A DNA stretch of 64,000 bases from Bipolaris cookei (Eukaryota; Ascomycota; Dothideomycetes; Pleosporales; Pleosporaceae), in contig NRSV01000031.1 in assembly GCA_002286855.1 (NCBI GenBank), positions 186,001 through 250,000 on the forward strand. Reading direction: 5' to 3'. The number at the start of each line of letters is the position of its first letter. Positions within the stretch are counted from its first letter, which is position 1. The translations under genes and the position numbers were made by a program. The notes under the pieces are model-generated. The model did no database searches. It was not told the origin of the DNA and saw only the letters and a list, made by a program, of their open reading frames with translations. Shown in pieces: positions 1-11,951 of this stretch.

Positions 1-2443
1 CTCTGTAATCATAGCCTTGATGGCGCTACGCTTGGGGACATAATCCATGCCCAGAACAGGTGGAAGGAAGCTTAGAGCTTCAGCGACATAACATGGCTTC
101 TCCATATCTGACAATGCGAATACACGAAGGCCTCCTTCGGGTGTGAGGAGAAAAGCAAAAACTTCTGTGAAGCTAGCAGACTTGAATAAACTCGCTGAGA
201 GCCATTGTGTGTTGGACAAGCCAGTGGCTTCGACATCCTCCAGCTCGCCATCGCCAGTAGCTCTGAAGATCTTAACACTGGAGTCTTCGCGCAGGACTAG
301 GAGATATGGGTCCGCGAAGCTGGCATTGATGACGTTGAGCTCGTTGCCGCTTTCTTCGTCCTCCATTGGCAGAATCTGATCCATATTAAGTTCTAAGGGA
401 TTGGTTAATTATTGCATGGGATGTTTTGAACAGGAACTGTAGCCTACCAGAGTCATAGGTACGAATCTCGGTCCGCATTACCTGCACAACCTTTGTGCCT
501 GCTGCCAGTACGCCAACAAACAACGTTGAGCCTTCTTCCCGTTCAAAGTCACCCTTGTCGGTTTCAGTGAGTTCGTTGCCATTGACCTCGTAAACGACAG
601 TGCTCTCGGTTCCATCTTCACCAGTCTTGGATACCACGAGATACTGGTCGTAGTCTACATTAGTAGCCATGTTAGCCTCCATGTCTTCACCAAAAGCAGC
701 AGTGACATCTCCAGGCGCCTGTTTCCGGGCATGCACAGCCCAAGTGCCACGTGCGGAAGGGAGCTGTCTTGTGGCTACAGTGACGGGATGGAGTTCACGA
801 TTCAGGGCTGTTATCGCAGCAGCAGCCCCTCGGCCGGTCGAAAGCATTATCTCGCCCCTATTTAATGACTCGGTATCTTTTCCTGGGTGCAGGATGGCAT
901 TCTTTATGGGGGCTATACTTGGCAGTACGTCATGTATGCGGAACGTGTAGGTGCCCGGAGCAGTAGGCTCCGAAGCAGCAGCAGTGATTTTCTGGACGGC
1001 AGGGGCTGTATCGTTGTAAAGATCATCTTCCATGTCTTCCATATCCTCTTCATCAGACATGTCCTCGTCCGTGTCGATATTTGCGTTGGATTGCTTTCGT
1101 CGCAGGTGATTTGCCGTGCTAGTCCAACCCAGCATGACCGAGTCTCCGTCCTCGCTTCCAACAAAGAGGCGCCCTCGTCCGAGGTTGCTGGTGCAGGAGG
1201 CGGCGGCTTTGATGAGGTGACCGCCGTGGTCTGCCGCAATGGGATGGACTGTCATTCCCGATACCGTGCGGCCGTCGAGCGTAAAGGTAAGGACAAGGAG
1301 ACGTCCATTGTTGAGCACGATTAGCACATCACCCGCCTCGTGAGACAAAAGCTCAACACTGCAGCCCTCGAGGCGCAAAGCCAGGTCTGACTGGTCGCTG
1401 AGAGGAAAGGAAGTGCAAGCTTTGGCGAATTCATTCACAGCCACGCCGTTTGTCTTGCCGCCCTGGTCGACATGTATAATCTCATTCGATCCCACTAGCA
1501 GAGCACCGCCAATGGGTGAAGGCAACGGAACCACTCTGGTGATATCATATGGCAGCCCGGAGACGGACAGGAGCGTAGTCGAGGCTTTTTGCTCGAGATC
1601 AAGCGTAAAGACGGAGTATGTGAGAATGTCTTTTCGGTGGGCAAGTAAGGACGGGGCCGTGTCTCGGGAGGCGGCGACGATGCCGAACGTGGGCTCGCGG
1701 TACTCGTGCAGAAAGGCGAGGTGGACGGGGTGTGTAAGGGTGGGGTCGAGGTTTGTGAGCGGCAGGACAAAGGAGGAGGCATAAGGCGTCGTGTGAGATT
1801 CGGATGCAGTTTGCTGCTCAGGCTTGGACTCTTTGGGCCCGTCAGCATCCGAGTCGTAGTCATCGTCGACGAGATCACGCTGGCGAAAGGGAAGAATGGC
1901 GAGGTTGTGAGTGCCAAACTTGAGGGCGGCACATCTGCTGCTGGGATCTGCCGTCAAAAAGTTGTACGTATCTTTGAGATCAGCGGACCAAGGAGCAATG
2001 CCGGGCAAGTCTGGGTTCTCATAGTAGTGTATTGATATTGTATGGAGGCTGTACGACTCGGGATCCCACTCCACCAGACTCAGCTTTGCATCCCGAAACG
2101 CCACCAGCAGCGCCTCGCCCCTCGACTTTGTGCTGAGCGCCTTTACGCGCGCCAGCGACACGACTGTGCCGGCGAGGGGGAACTCGCCGACCAGGACCAG
2201 CCTGGCGGTGCTCTCAGTGCGCTGCAAGGGCACGTCGGCCGCCTCCGTATCCAGGTTGGCGGCTGCATTCTCCGCCTCATCTCCTCCTCCCGGCGTGATC
2301 TCAGTCGTAGTTGACTTGAGCTCAAAGACCTGCAGCAATGAGTTCTTTGCGACGACCAGGTTGTTTGCCCTGGCGTGCAGCAGTGGGAGGTGGAGGGCGT
2401 GGCTGACAGCCGTGGGCGGGGCTATTTCCGTGTAGCACTGCAT
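1..2443 (-). CDS. CFT1: CFT1, CPSF160-type subunit of the cleavage and polyadenylation factor (3' part outside window)
   Basis: Large scaffold subunit of the nuclear complex that recognises the poly(A) signal and cleaves pre-mRNA. The protein opens MQCYTEIAPPTAVSHA and continues ANNLVVAKNSLLQVFEL, the usual start of the fungal CFT1 beta-propeller protein. Two exons are visible, 2443-448 and 392-1, with a 55-nt intron at 393-447. The splice joins QVMRTEIRTYDS to ELNMDQILPM in frame. About 796 residues are in the window; family members are usually about 1,350-1,450, so the C-terminal CPSF-A region lies beyond the left edge. An acidic linker (DTDEDMSDEEDMEDMEDD) is present, as often in fungal CFT1. 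An open frame runs 100 codons further upstream to 2743, but ATG 2443 fits the family start. The gene diverges from the LMBD1-like gene with 365 bp between the two starts. Confidence 0.95.
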
Positions 2444-2808
2444 GGCGATGGCTCCGCTCAGAGCAATTTGGGGAGGGGCGAGGTGAAGGTGAGCGGAGCT
2501 GGAGGGGACCGCGCCCGCGATGCTTTGTCTTGGTGTTGAGGCGCGTGGTGGAGAGAGAAGTGTGGGTATGGTGCATGGACATGGGCCCGATGTGGCTAAC
2601 GCGTCTGCTAGGCTGCATGCATCATCCCCGCTCTGCGACGCGACAGGGACGTCATGCTGCTGCCGCTGGTTTGTTACAGCACCATGTACCACCACTGTTA
2701 GTGGCGCACGCCAAACTACCAGGAAACAGGAAAAAAACACCAAAAAGGCGGCCTGCGACCTGCCCTCGCTTTTCTTTGCTTCCTAATTTCTTTTCTGCGA
2801 CATCCATC

Positions 2809-4644
2809 ATGGCTCTCATCCAGACCAGCCTCATCTGGGTGGCCTACGCCGTCGCCGTGGGCATCCTCTTCCTCATCGCGTCCACCTTCGTCTACGTCTA
2901 CCAGAAGCCGCGCGATCGCGCTGCTGCTGTCACCATTATCTGCATCTTCACCACGCTTGCCCTGCTGGCCACGGTCCTGCTAATCCCCGTTGACGTCGCC
3001 CTCGTCTCGTCCACGTCCCGCTCTAGCCTGGGCCGCAAGAAGGACTGGGCCACGCCAGACAAGGTCGACAGCATTCTCTACACCCTGCGCATTGTCTACT
3101 ACTCGCTTTACTCGCTCGACGCTATTCTCTGCCTGCTCGTCATTCCCTTTACCTACTTCTGGTATGAGGAATACGACGAGGATGCCGCCGAGCACGGAGA
3201 GCAGACGGCCGGCCAGCGCATTGGCGGCGCCATCAAGTGGACGCTTGGTTTCCTCGTCTTCGTCGTCGCCATCTTCCTCGCAGGCTTCTTCGTACCTTTT
3301 GCAAAGCAGGCCAAGGACGACAAGCGTCTTGACCTCGACTACTTCAAGCACCTGTTGTCTGAGAACCGTAAGCACAGCCAAGGCGCACTTCAGACTTCAG
3401 ACACACATGCTAACAGCCCTCCAGATGGCGAGCGCGCTCTATCCTTTGCCCTCGGCCTACTCATCACAGCCGGAACCGTGCTCTATGTCCTCTACACTGG
3501 CGCTGGTATGGCGCTACTGCCTGTTGCCATGATCAAGTCGGCACCTTCCATCTCGGCCCCCACCCTTGCCGCAAACACTGCCTCTCAACTTGAGTCTAAC
3601 CGTGAGCGCCAGAGGCAGCTTGAAGGCCGCAGCCAAGGTCGTGAGGGCGGGTTGGATAGCAGGGACAGGCGCGAGCTCGAGGCCCTTGTTCGCGAGGAGC
3701 GCACTCTGATCCGCCGCGAACGCCTGGCGGCCGAGTCCAGTGGTGAGGGCCGCCATTGGATCGTCAAGGCCTGGGTCAGGACAGAGGCCTTTTTCCGCCC
3801 ACTCAAGCTCCTCGGCGGCCTTATCCTCCTCGTCTTTGCCCTTATCATTTTCGCTAGTATGCTCATCACTGGCATTGACAAGGCCAAGAACTCCATCTGC
3901 GGTGCTCACTGCGGATACATCCTCGGCCACATCAACATCTTCCAGCCTCTCAACTGGATCCTAGTCAAATCTTCCAAGGTCTTCCCTGTCGACTATGTTC
4001 TGTTCTTGCTGCTTGTCCTCTTCTTCTTCTCTGCCTCTGTTGTTGGAATCGCGACGGTCGGCATCCGCTTCCTCTGGATCACTATTTTCAAGATTCGTAA
4101 GGGCCACACTTCGCCTCAAGCTCTCCTCATGGCCACTGTGCTCCTTACGCTTATTGTTCTCGCCATCAACTATTCCGTCGCCATGGTCGTTGCTCCCCAG
4201 TACGCCACCTGGGGCCCCCAAACCTACTGCGACATGAAGACCAACAGCCTTGATGAGCAACCCGATTGCACCGAGCATAAGGACCTCATCAAGCCCTGCA
4301 GCGAACTTGCTACCAATCCCTCGGCCCAGCAGGTCTGCACGCCCTCTGTCCTCAGCACATTTATCAACCGTGTCACAATCAATTTCCCATTCTTTGGAGT
4401 CGTGCTCTTCTGGGCTCAATTCGCCTTTTTGGGTATCTATCTTATTGTCTTTGTCACTACGCTGTTCAAGGCACCCACACTCGACCAGGAGCAAATCGAT
4501 CGCGACCTCGAGGAAGAAGAGGAAGAGGGTCTGCTTGCAAGCACCGGCCGCAGGTTTGGCGCTGCATGGGGCGACGCTACTGGTCGTGCTAGCAAACCTA
4601 CGACTGCGTATGGCGCTACCAGCGCAAGGAATGAGGAAGATTAG
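2809..4644 (+). CDS. LMBR1 domain membrane protein, probable lysosomal cobalamin transporter-like (LMBD1 family)
   Basis: Multi-pass membrane protein of the LMBD1 family, which in animals exports vitamin B12 from lysosomes; in this fungus the site would be the vacuole and the substrate is not established. Exons are 2809-3367 and 3425-4644, giving 592 residues, normal for fungal members. The N-terminus MALIQTSLIWVAYAVAVG begins the first of about nine membrane segments. A charged cytosolic loop (SNRERQRQLEGRSQG onward) follows the central segments, and the C-terminus is acidic (DRDLEEEEEEGLL). The 57-nt intron (3368-3424) is a multiple of three and has no stop, so the unspliced message stays open; splicing restores SENHGERAL. 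ATG 2809 was chosen because the conserved start lies there, although the frame is open back to 2530. Confidence 0.92.
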   Translation: MALIQTSLIWVAYAVAVGILFLIASTFVYVYQKPRDRAAAVTIICIFTTLALLATVLLIPVDVALVSSTSRSSLGRKKDWATPDKVDSILYTLRIVYYSLYSLDAILCLLVIPFTYFWYEEYDEDAAEHGEQTAGQRIGGAIKWTLGFLVFVVAIFLAGFFVPFAKQAKDDKRLDLDYFKHLLSENRKHSQGALQTSDTHANSPPDGERALSFALGLLITAGTVLYVLYTGAGMALLPVAMIKSAPSISAPTLAANTASQLESNRERQRQLEGRSQGREGGLDSRDRRELEALVREERTLIRRERLAAESSGEGRHWIVKAWVRTEAFFRPLKLLGGLILLVFALIIFASMLITGIDKAKNSICGAHCGYILGHINIFQPLNWILVKSSKVFPVDYVLFLLLVLFFFSASVVGIATVGIRFLWITIFKIRKGHTSPQALLMATVLLTLIVLAINYSVAMVVAPQYATWGPQTYCDMKTNSLDEQPDCTEHKDLIKPCSELATNPSAQQVCTPSVLSTFINRVTINFPFFGVVLFWAQFAFLGIYLIVFVTTLFKAPTLDQEQIDRDLEEEEEEGLLASTGRRFGAAWGDATGRASKPTTAYGATSARNEED

Positions 4645-5514
4645 TTTACCCCATGGATTTTCTTCTATATGCCCTGAGTAGGCGGTAAAATTGTTTTTTC
4701 TTTGCCTTGTATTTTAGTGTGGTGCTGGAGGGTACATGTTTTCCCCCTTGTGTATTTGTTACTGTAGTTCCTAGTCCATTGTGTTTCTGAGTTTTACAGT
4801 TTTCCCCTTAGTCGCTGATTAGCATCCTGCAAGTCAAATGAAAAATAGTTCCTAGCAAAGCAATGGTTTAGGAAACTACGAAAATCTGAAAATTTCAATC
4901 AGTTGATGAAGTTCTCATGTTCCAATATTCTTCATTTACATCGTAAAATCGTGGTCTGCAGCATGTCTCATTGCCCATGCAACATCATCTCTGAAATACT
5001 GTTTATACCCATCCACGTCCCCCTAGCTCTGAACCACCCGGAAAAGAAACAAACCCGGTGGTGATATGTGAATATGTTCACATTCGACAACATCAAGTCC
5101 TGTAGATGACTACTTTTCTCCAACAGAGCTAGAGGAACAAAAGTCATTTGCCATTTGCTGGAACAGTATACAACACTTTCTATATGTCTCGCAGGAAATA
5201 TTTTAGGTGTTTCTCTTTGGTTATATTGAACAACGTGGGACCGATTACTCGATTGGTGTATTCGGTGGTCGCAATGGCACTGTTTCGGCATGCTAATGAC
5301 GTGCCTTTATGCGTCTATGTTCTTCAGGGTGCGTTGGGCTGCAGTTTCTTAGTGGTCTGAACATTGTCTGTAGTGTCGAGAAAGTGGAGTTTGGGACGCT
5401 GGGTATACGAGGCCCGGATCGTAAAGTATCTGTATCCGTATTCATATCGACGGGGATAAAATTCCCCGGTGGCTTCTCCGGCTGCGGGAGGGAGCGATAT
5501 GAGGCGCAAAGTGG
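4645..5514. other. Intergenic, 3' ends of two convergent genes
   Basis: An AT-rich 870-bp stretch between the stop codons of the LMBD1-like gene and the F-box gene. It should hold both 3' untranslated regions. I see no protein-like reading frame or repeat in it. Confidence 0.6.
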
Positions 5515-7032
5515 TCACCCCTCATCTCCATCATCCATATCCTCGTCCTCGTCTTCGTCGTCCTCATCTTCCGTAGCGCTCTCCTCCTCTTCCTCTCTTC
5601 CACTGTCCCTCCACAAAACCAACGCCTCCTCATCCCTCTCCCCACCCGCAAAAAACAGCAGAACCCCATTCTCCATCGCGCGCTTGGCTGCGTTGCTCAG
5701 GCGCTGCGAAGTACGTACTTGGCATTTCCGTATATACTGAAAATACACCGATACCTCCAGCTCCCTCGCTCGTACAGCATCTCGCAGCGAAGTCACAAGC
5801 GCCACATGCAGCGCCGCGTCATCCATCTCCTTCGAGCGCACAATCGTGCTAAATGCCTCCAACCGCGGTGGCAGCAGCGCTAAGAACTCCGTCTCACCCG
5901 CGGCGTCGCCATCCACAAGCGCCTCAACGGGACACGCGATGCTGTGTAAACAGTCAAACTCGCTAAACGAGCCCAGGACGCCGAATTCGTGGCCCTCGGG
6001 GTAAATCGTCTGGATGATTTCGACGTCCGAAGCGTCAGAGAGCGAGAGACGCTCGAGACAGGTACGGTGATGTCGTAGTGCGGCGCCTAGCGAGCTCCAG
6101 GAGTGCGAGGGGAAGATGGATAGTGGGTTAGATTCTGCTGCGAAGGGCTCCCAGGGGGCGGTGTGGAAGTTGTATTCGAAGTGGGTGAGGGAGTGAATGG
6201 AGGTGAGGATGTGGGATAAAGCGGCGATGTCGAGCATGGCGCGGTGTAAGAAGAGGACTTTGATGGGGCTGCTTGACGGGGGTAGAGGCCAGGATTTGAA
6301 GGGGGTTGTTTGGTGGAAGCCGTCCAATTGGAGGTGCAGGAGGGAGGGGAGGCGGAAGAGACTGGATAGGGATTCGATTGGGAAATTCCTCGACGCCAGC
6401 CGCTTGGCTTTGATACAGAGATGCGTCAGTTTGGAGAATCGGTTCTGGGGCTCGAGTGATGGGTAAATGGCTTTGTTGAGTAGATTTAGCCAGCCCGCTG
6501 TAGTACTCCTTGCGCTCGTTGGCTCTTCGTCGTCGGTTTTAGTGAGATCGACCCCCAACGTCATCCAGCGAATATTGTGTCCGTTTTTGAGGACACGGAG
6601 GAAAACTTCTCTCTCGGATTCTGCATCTTCAGAATCTGTAAATGCGTATATAAACGCCCGCACATTTCTAGCCAGTGCGGGCCAGCGGGAAATCGCATGT
6701 GCATCCCCGTGGTGTGATTGAAGGCACCCCACAGTTCCATATAGCAGCTCTTGCGAAATCCGTTTGCAGCGCTTGTCCACTCGGCAGAGTCTGGCCAAAT
6801 CATCTTTCCGGTCTCTCAAGTGCTGCAGGATGTAGAGAAGAAGCTCCTCTGGTATGCCGCCAAGGCTAGCTTGCGGTTCTCTTGATATATCACCTCCTTC
6901 TGAACTTCCAATGGGCCCATGGCTGGTTTCTGCAGCCGTGTAAAAAGATTGCGCGGAGTCCGACGGGAGCTTTTTCCTCGATATGACAGGCTTACCCATC
7001 TGCAACTCACTCGGGATATACGTTTTTTTCAT
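5515..7032 (-). CDS. F-box protein with acidic tail
   Basis: Single-exon protein of 505 residues if started at ATG 7032. An F-box-like segment at about residues 59-102 (GIPEELLLYILQHL ... CRVDKRCKRISQELLY) suggests an adaptor bringing a substrate to an SCF ubiquitin ligase. The middle is leucine-rich without a clear regular repeat. The last 28 or so residues are almost all Glu and Asp, encoded by a trinucleotide-rich stretch at about 5516-5600. ATG 7080 is also in frame and would add 16 residues, but a TATA-like string (about 7078-7086) touches it, so 7032 is preferred. The F-box call is firm; the substrate cannot be told. Confidence 0.8.
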   Translation of the reverse strand: MKKTYIPSELQMGKPVISRKKLPSDSAQSFYTAAETSHGPIGSSEGGDISREPQASLGGIPEELLLYILQHLRDRKDDLARLCRVDKRCKRISQELLYGTVGCLQSHHGDAHAISRWPALARNVRAFIYAFTDSEDAESEREVFLRVLKNGHNIRWMTLGVDLTKTDDEEPTSARSTTAGWLNLLNKAIYPSLEPQNRFSKLTHLCIKAKRLASRNFPIESLSSLFRLPSLLHLQLDGFHQTTPFKSWPLPPSSSPIKVLFLHRAMLDIAALSHILTSIHSLTHFEYNFHTAPWEPFAAESNPLSIFPSHSWSSLGAALRHHRTCLERLSLSDASDVEIIQTIYPEGHEFGVLGSFSEFDCLHSIACPVEALVDGDAAGETEFLALLPPRLEAFSTIVRSKEMDDAALHVALVTSLRDAVRARELEVSVYFQYIRKCQVRTSQRLSNAAKRAMENGVLLFFAGGERDEEALVLWRDSGREEEEESATEDEDDEDEDEDMDDGDEG

Positions 7033-8987
7033 TGCGAAAAGGGGAAATTTGCCAAGTTCGTCTGTCGCTAGAAAGTGCATATAAAAAAACACTCCCCACT
7101 GATATTTCAATAGGGGCAGCTGTTGTCAGTAAAAGGTGTGGAATCGAGCATAAGAACCATGTTGTTGCAAATTCCAATCAGGGAAATTTTAGGCTAACGA
7201 CGTTCCCTCACCGTTCCGATTGGTTCCTTCATGGTGAAATCCATTGGTGCCCAGCTGGCTGGTCAGGCGGGCCCCCTGGTGTTAGTCGACTAGCAAGTCG
7301 TGTGAAAGTAACCGGATGTTTTTTTCTCTTTTGCGTATGCGGCCGCGTTGCATAATAGATGGGCACCAATGATAGAGCCGAGCTCGGTGTTCCGTTAGAT
7401 GATATTCATTCGGGTGTGCAGGAAACATCTCGTGAAGTGAATGTGTTGTTGGTTGCATGAAAGCTGAAGGGGAGATGGTCTCGCGACTCATCACCCACCA
7501 GCGCGTGTGAATGCATGCGGCGTATGTGAAAGAAGTGAATAGATGCGCATCGTGCGGTATACAGCGTCTGCTAAAAGCGTGAGTTGGGTTAGTAGATATG
7601 ATAAAGAGCTCTGCCGTGTGACCGGCAGCCAGTGGTAGCAATCAAATGCCGAGAGATCCGGAAGCAAACCTTTGACAACTAGATGGCAGTTTGCTACTTC
7701 TACAAACGACACCCGTTTGTACCCGACAGCTCTTGGGAAAAGCGCCAAATCTGCTGCTTCTGTTGACATGTACATGCGTGCGAATGGTGAGATGCTCACG
7801 TGCCGTGCTGAAGCCGCGGTGGTGCCAAGTGTCAGCATGGCAACGCGGGATACTGCAGGCAGTCTTGTCTTGACGAATGTTATATCCTTATCTTATCTTC
7901 TCCGTTGACGTTACTGTTTTGTCGTCATCTTCTTTTTCGAGGTTCTACGGACGTTCAAGTTTCGCTAGTACGATGTACGTACAACTAGTACAACACCATT
8001 TGCACGAGATCAGGTCGACTAAAATACCGCATCGAACGCCACGGCACTAAAACACGCTGGCCTTCTCGAACGGTCCTAGAAACAGATGGTCTCTGTATAA
8101 ACGCACAAGGCTCTTGACAAACACTTGGGTACTTGCCTTATCGACGTAACATACAGGCCGTAGGAGCGTCTGCGAACGCATGCCAATGCTCAACGCCGAG
8201 AGACTTCAGCTCGCACATTCCAGTTTTGTATCTTCACTCCATCGCGTTATCTGCCCTCAACCAGGTTTCGGCTGCTTTCATCCCAGCACCTCGTAATAAC
8301 CTCGATGCCGAGTGACTGGAAGAAACTCTTGGACAACAGGCTAGTGCGATGTTCTCGAGTCAGGTATGCCAAACTTCCAAGAGTCTGAAACTCCAAGCCA
8401 GCGCGCGCTACACAGTACATCTGGAGTATCAACCACCTTCCCACAGTGCTCTTTCCCCTATGGCACCCACGGCTGGCATTGCTCGTAACACTGGCCAAGG
8501 CCGAATTGCAGGCCGAACCCAGACAGAGTTTGTACCGGGCAGTCCAGCAAATGCGCTCCGAGTGAGATTCGGGTTCGCCGTAATAAGTATCCAAGTTGTT
8601 TTTCAGCTTGGCAAAAGACCGTCCAGTTAGAGCCTCCACGAGCCACCTTCTGGAAACAGTTAGTATCGCATCGGGACGCCTACATCACCATGGATCAGTA
8701 AGGCCAGAGAAGAACCCCTGCTATATCGCTGCCGGATAACAGTCACGTGACTGTCTCCCACCTTCCGCATGCAGCATGAATGCCAAATTGTGCCCAGACT
8801 GTCGTCAATTTACCAAGACATTAACGAAGTATGGCGGTTGGATTGTGGCAATGCCGTGGGCAGGCTCATAGGAGCGTTGGAAAGTAATCTATAGGCACCA
8901 GGCTTTTATATATACCTACAGAGTCCTGTGTAGAAAACTTGCTCATTCCAGCTCAATTGCACTCCATACATACGCAAAGTAGCCAAT
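7033..8987. other. Intergenic region without a supported gene
   Basis: About 1.9 kb between two divergent genes. Short open frames occur (for example 8247-8639 on the minus strand) but they lack ATG starts, splice sites or protein-like composition. The right end is the promoter of the secreted protein at 8988. Confidence 0.5.
8907..8914 (+). promoter_or_regulatory. TATA box of the gene at 8988
   Basis: TATATATA lies about 75 bp before the start codon of the secreted choice-of-anchor B protein, followed by an A/C-rich leader. The spacing suits a fungal core promoter. Confidence 0.5.
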
Positions 8988-10718
8988 ATGAAGTTCTCAG
9001 TTGCTGCATTAGCGCTTCCTGTTGCGGTCCAAGCTGCGTACTACTCCAAGTCGGAGTATGCCTCTGGACAGGTTCATCAGAAGTTGATGAAGCTGAAGAG
9101 TGTATGTTTTCTATCGACTGCTTTTTGTTTTTTTCTGTCTTCTAACTTGTGTCAAAGGATCAATGGGAGCGCGATGTGGCAGAGGGCAAGCAAGATCCCC
9201 TTCAGTGGGACTCTTTCTCTACGTTGAAGAAGGGAGCATGGGCACCGGGAAAGAACGACACCCGCATCCCTTGCACAGATGGCCTCGCCATCGCTGAGCC
9301 AGGAAATGCGAACCAGACTTACCGCTGCAAGAATGTTAGTAGCACACTGAAACTTGAGCAAAGCGAGTAATGTTTGTACTGACAAGAAACTAGATGGACC
9401 TCTACGATTTTATTAGCCACGCCGACATGGGTGGCCCCGAAGGCCGAGGATCCTCCTCCTGGGGCTGGACTGCCGCCAACGGCCGCGAGTTTGGCATCGT
9501 CGGCCAGTTCTCTGGCGCCGCCTTTGTCGAGGTCCTCAAGAACGGCCAGATGGTGTACCTTGGTCGTCTCCCCGCGCAGAGCGAGGGTTCGCGATGGCGC
9601 GAGATTCGTGTTCTTAACGACTGGGTCATTATCGGCTCGGAGGCTGTTGGTCACAATGTTCAGAGTAAGTTCAAAAAAGTCACCCGTTTTATATACACAA
9701 CATATGGCTAACACATGACATAGTCTTCGACATGAAGAAGCTTCTAACCGTGGACCCCGCCTCCCCCAAGACCTTTGACCCCAAAACCGACCTCGTCGGC
9801 CTCTTCTCCGACCTACCCATCGGCCGCACGCACAACGTCGTCGTAGACTGGGACCACGACTCCATCCTCGCCGTCGGCGCCCAGCCCCGCAACGAAACCT
9901 GCAAGTCCGGCCTCAAATACATCGACCTCTCCAACCCCAGCAAACCCACATCCCCGGGCTGTGCAAGCAGCGACGGCTATGTGCACGATGCCCAGTGCGT
10001 GAAATACAACGGGCCCGACCGCAGTTTCCGCGGCCGCAACATCTGCATAGGCTACAACGAGGACACAATTACCGTGTATGATTCGACGTTCAAGAACGGG
10101 AACCCAGCCTCGGAAATCCTATCGACCCTGTCGTATCCCGGTGCGACGTACTGCCACCAGGGCTGGTGGACCGAAAGCAACTGGCACCAGTACATTCTCG
10201 TGAACGACGAGCTTGACGAAGTCAATGCCGTGGGACCTGGTGCTTCTGGTCGCCCAGTTACTCATGTTATCGATTTGACGGATCTGCGCAATCCCAAGGC
10301 TACTGGAACATTTTTCGCGACTGACCACAAGGCTATCGACCATAACCTTTACATTGTTGATGGCCTTGCGTACCAGAGTAACTACGGTGCGGGTCTTTGG
10401 GTCCACGATGTCAAGTCTGTGAGCAAGGATCCTACCGGCAAAAGCGTTACGGTCGAAGGCTTCTTTGATATCTACCCTGAGGATGATGCCGCTGGTGGTG
10501 TGGTCGAATTTGTGGGAACTTGGTCGCACTTTTTGTTCCCTTCGGGATTCGTGCTCGTTAGTAAGTTTTATCCCGGATCCAAAGATGTACACCGAAGAAA
10601 GGATGGAATGCTAACTTTGAAACTTAAAGATACCATTGAGCGCGGCGCTTTCACCGTCAAGCTCAACAAGGGCCGTGGTGCCAGGCGCGGTCGCGGACAT
10701 GGCGGCAAATCCCGATAA
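8988..10718 (+). CDS. Secreted choice-of-anchor B / LVIVD-type repeat protein
   Basis: Extracellular protein of 495 residues from five exons: 8988-9101, 9158-9334, 9394-9664, 9724-10560 and 10630-10718. All four introns (56, 59, 59 and 69 nt) keep phase. The start MKFSVAALALPVAVQA is a signal peptide likely cut before AYYSK. The body resembles choice-of-anchor B / regulatory P domain proteins, with beta-propeller-like repeats such as VIDLTDLRNPKATGTF and KYIDLSNPSKPTSPGC. Paired cysteines and several N-x-S/T sites (NQT, NET) fit secretion. The C-terminus is basic (KGRGARRGRGHGGKSR). The last intron is 69 nt and stop-free, so an unspliced form would add 23 residues. Biochemical role unknown. 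Confidence 0.88.
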
Positions 10719-11951
10719 AGACGTAATGTGTGGGCTCGAGCGCGTCAGCTCTTCCCTGATGAAGTCGCAGAGTTACGATATGACAGCGTGTTCCATCTTT
10801 TATTTCTCCTGTATATACATATACCCTGTTCATAAATGTATGAATATCTCTGACTCTCTCTCCCCCCCCCCCACTCCCCCCTTTTTTGGAGATTTCGCTC
10901 TGCTTCGAGTAAAAAGTGAGCTTGGCGAACGAGTAAGATGCTGCCACGCTGAACCTATCGATCAGCATAATCTGCGAGCGGGAAACTCGCACTTGCCTAG
11001 ATCTAAGACTCCTTGCCGAACAAGGCTAGCCAGTATTATGGGGTTTCTGAGGGCGCGGGCTGCTATCATTGCCTAGTGCGGTAACGACGCAGATTGGAAA
11101 AGATTAGACTTTGTGTAGCGTATATACTTACGCCTTCTCGCGCAGGGAAAAAGGATGTGTTGTACAACACTGCATTGCATCGGTATCGGGCTACATTTCC
11201 CTGCATGGATGTTATCTTGGGTACAGAGTGGTCATGTCATGGGTGGTAAGTTATGCCTGACTGTCCTTGCTATTCTAATTGGGGTATTTCCTATTTCCGA
11301 ATAGTATGTATATGTAAACTGCCACGGCCAGGTGTTCTCCCCCCACCGCCCCCCCCCCCCCAAAAAAAACACATCAGTTGCCGAGTATGGTAACCACCAC
11401 AATGAAGCTACAAAGCGTGTTGCTATTGACACAACTGTTACGAGAAGGGCAAGTCCCGATCTAAAGACAAGTCACCAAAGAAGCAGGCAGTAGTAGTACG
11501 ACTTTTATGCTTAATTCATAAAATTTTTCTTTTGTAATGCATTGATAAAAAAAATGTAAGCTTATTTGCTAACTTGACAAGACAACCAAAAAAACACGGA
11601 TAATCGCTAACGACAGATGACCGCCCAACCCCACTTGCTATGCGACAAAAGGCAAAAGCAGAAGAAAAGCTTCATCAGCTCGACCGATGAATTGCAACAA
11701 AGACGTAACGAGTAAAAAGCCCGCGTTTTTGCTTTTTCTTTCTAGATTCGAGTAAGATAAAGATAAGGAGAAGTTAGAAAAGAAGACAGAAAACGCCATT
11801 ACAAGCTTGTAATACCAGCAATTCAGGGCCAGATTCCTATCCAGAGGGGTGACTGTAAAGAATATTGTCATTGCCTTGGGCTTGAAAAAGAAACAAGGGA
11901 CGCTGCTGGGTTCGTTGAGAGAGACATGAACGGAATGAACGAAAAAAAGTT
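10719..11951. other. Intergenic with homopolymer tracts
   Basis: Region of 1.2 kb between convergent genes. It holds C-runs at about 10862-10872 and a C13/A8 compound run at about 11348-11369. No gene seen. Confidence 0.55.
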
